A DNA stretch of 64,000 nucleotides from Plasmodium brasilianum (Eukaryota; Apicomplexa; Aconoidasida; Haemosporida; Plasmodiidae): the NCBI RefSeq assembly GCF_023973825.1, contig NC_090124.1, positions 1,481,501 to 1,545,500 on the forward strand, given 5' to 3'. The translations under genes and the position numbers were made by a program. Every line of letters starts with the position of its first letter. Position 1 is the stretch's first letter. This document shows positions 62,080-64,000 of this stretch, in pieces. The notes under the pieces are model-generated. The model had not been told where the DNA came from, made no database searches, and worked only from the letters and a program-made list of their open reading frames with translations.

Positions 62080-64000
62080 AAGCAAAACGACATGAACAGA
62101 AATGAAAAGGAGCGATGATATGATAATATGGAGAAGATATGATAATATGGAGAAGATATGATAATATGGAGAAGATATGATAATATAGAGAAGATATGAT
62201 AATATAGAGAAGATATGATAATATGGCGATGATATGATAATATGGCGATGATATGATAATATGGCGATGATATGATAATATGGCGATGATATGATAATAT
62301 GGCGATGATATGATAATATGACGATGATGTGGTGATATGACGAGTCAAGTTGTTCCCACAGGAAAATAACACACATGTGCAGACATATGCACAACACACA
62401 TAACCACGTACATATATGCACATTCACATCTGTATATATACATGCAAGTACCCCAGCAAACGAGTACCCACATAGAAGGGGCATGTTTCCCGCTTACTTG
62501 TTCTTCTCTAGAAGGCGCTTAATCAGAAAATTCTCGTGCACTTTTTTCACGTTATAGAGTGGCATATTTTTGAGCAAATAGTTAAACATGCTAACATTGT
62601 TGAGGTTGCATAAATTTAAGAATTCACAAGCCCTAGTTTGTAATTCCAAATCTGGATGGTTAATGCAACTATTGAGTATTTTTTTAATATTGAGCATAAG
62701 TGTATTATCATAAAAGACCATTTTCATCATTGCCATTAATATTACACATTTGGTATGGGAAGAGCCGAAAGCGAAATATTTTTCTAAAATTTTTAGCTGA
62801 TCCTTCATGGGTATTTTGTCTTTAATCAAATATCCAAATGAACCAATAATATATGAACATAAATGAATAAGCAATTCTATTTTTATAAAATTATCGGACA
62901 GATATTTATAGCATTTCATAGCTGCATATATCTGTACCTTTTGCTCTCCTTTATTCTTACCACTACTCGGGCTACTACCTATATTGCTATTACTGCCGCT
63001 AGTGCCATTAATATCGTTAATATTACTATTAATATTATTATTGTTATTACTGATACTGTTACTGTTACTGTTACCGCTTTTGTTATTTCCGCTTTTGTTG
63101 TTTCCGCTACTATTAGCTGCACAACTGCTACTATCACCGGAAATTTCTCGCTTGAAGGATTTAAAGTTTTTTTCATTTTGGACAAAACCTGTAATAATTT
63201 GAACCAAACGGAACCATACCTCCTGAAAAATATACTTATGTGTAATCTCGATCATCTTATATATCACATCGAAATACCACGTAAGATCAGGCGAGAAATT
63301 TTCTGCAAGTATGGATATTTTTATTATTATTTCGTTTTGTATATAGGGATCGATATAAGGTAAATGATGAAGAAAAACATTAATTAACAATTTCCAATTG
63401 TTATGATTACACATATTAAAAAGAATATTAAATGTTTGTAGCTTTATAGTTATATCATCATTGTTTAGTAGATTTACTAAATGCATAACATGTGCTTCAA
63501 GCATTTTATAAATTTTTAGATTCATTTTTAATTTTGATAAACTATTTAGAATTACATAATTAATATTAGATTTCTTTGTATCAAATGAAGTTGTTATTAA
63601 ACATATAATAATATCTCTATTTCTATCCTCTATTTTGTCATCCAAGAAATTATATAAATTTGAACATTCATATATAATTCCATATTCTATATATATAGCA
63701 CTTTTTTCATTTCTAAATTCTTCTTTTCCTTTTTTATTATTTAAATAAAAATTATTTTTTGTAAAACTTTTTCTAAATATATTCTTACTCCCACTCACAT
63801 TGTAGTTAATACTGCTACTGTTCTGTTTCCTCAAGTGCACATTAAAATCATCGTTAATTTTTCCCTGCAACTTTTTATACGGCTTACTAATAATTTTGTA
63901 TAATATATCGTTAATATTGTTTATAGTTGTTTGGGATAAGTTATGAATGTCATACAACTGTATCATTTGTAGACATTTTATTAGTAAAAATGGATATCTA
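60027..64000 (-). CDS. AP2A: AP-2 complex subunit alpha (alpha-adaptin), 5' end missing
   Basis: Exons in minus order: >64000..62498, 62039..61536, 61263..61095, 60908..60708, 60470..60370 and 60114..60027, all phase-consistent. The frame is open to the right edge (FLLIKCLQ before MIQLYD), so the N-terminal trunk lies outside. Visible trunk features: LTWYFDVIYKMIEITHKY and EEVWFRLVQI-like IFQEVWFRLVQIITGF, then an Asn/Ser-rich insert, IGSFGYLI, SSHTKCVILMAMMKMV, and HPDLELQTRACEFLNLC, as in alpha-adaptin HEAT repeats. Exon 2 adds an acidic/Ser-rich hinge (DDNDNESASDDYSNN) and leads to the appendage region; the last exons are small. AP-2 links cargo and membrane in endocytosis; its clathrin-linked role in malaria parasites is unusual and not readable here. 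Confidence 0.88.
62115..62340. repeat. 19-bp array inside an AP-2 alpha intron
   Basis: Tandem GATATGATAATATGGAGAA then GATATGATAATATGGCGAT units (about 12 copies) in the 458-bp intron between 62040 and 62497. Variants sort into an older GAGAA block and a newer GGCGAT block. Confidence 0.93.

Overview
The window is nuclear chromosome sequence from a malaria parasite (Plasmodium). It is very AT-rich, with long poly(A)/poly(T) and (TA)n tracts, dense minisatellites, short introns with GTAAG-like donors, and Asn-rich low-complexity inserts in conserved proteins. Gene content and order (histone H2A, histone H3.3, a four-pass membrane protein, a RAP protein, eIF3J, ribosomal protein L27a, an LMBR1-type protein, malate dehydrogenase, a rhomboid, TRAPPC6, a second RAP protein) match, as I recall it, the central part of P. 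falciparum chromosome 6. Base composition looks less extreme than P. falciparum and far from P. vivax, so a P. malariae- or P. ovale-like species is my guess. Species cannot be fixed without a search.

Layout. 0.35-3.8 kb (+): RAP-domain protein with a purine-rich intron. 4.6-5.6 kb (-): TRAPPC6/Trs33-like TRAPP subunit. 8.0-10.1 kb (+): eight-exon rhomboid (ROM10-like) that appears to lack both catalytic residues. 11.2-12.2 kb (-): malate dehydrogenase. 13.5-14.0 kb (-): possible small four-exon gene. 15.6-18.2 kb (+): five-exon LMBR1-family membrane protein preceded by a 15-bp minisatellite. 19.1-19.9 kb (-): ribosomal protein L27a. 23.9-24.7 kb (+): eIF3 subunit J. 25.4-27.4 kb (-): second RAP-domain protein. 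29.1-32.7 kb (-): large repeat-rich four-pass membrane protein. 33.15-33.35 kb (+): possible two-exon microprotein. 37.6-38.0 kb (-) and 44.7-45.1 kb (+): divergent histone H3.3 and H2A genes 6.7 kb apart. 45-53.5 kb: a poorly resolved region with a probable RRM-like gene (49.2-50.3 kb, -) and other exon-like segments; in P. falciparum I recall this interval holding the internal var locus. 53.5-56.0 kb (-): BFR1-like coiled-coil protein. 60.0-64.0 kb (-): AP-2 alpha-adaptin, cut by the right edge.

These are mostly housekeeping genes: translation (L27a, eIF3J, BFR1), organelle RNA handling (two RAP proteins), membrane traffic (TRAPPC6, AP-2 alpha, LMBR1-type), chromatin (H3.3, H2A) and carbon metabolism (MDH). 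They are not an operon, and each has its own promoter region. No mobile element, CRISPR array, rRNA or confident tRNA was found. Multi-exon models were built by hand from GT/AG sites and phase agreement. In sequence this AT-rich, short open stretches arise by chance, so the small candidate genes are scored low.
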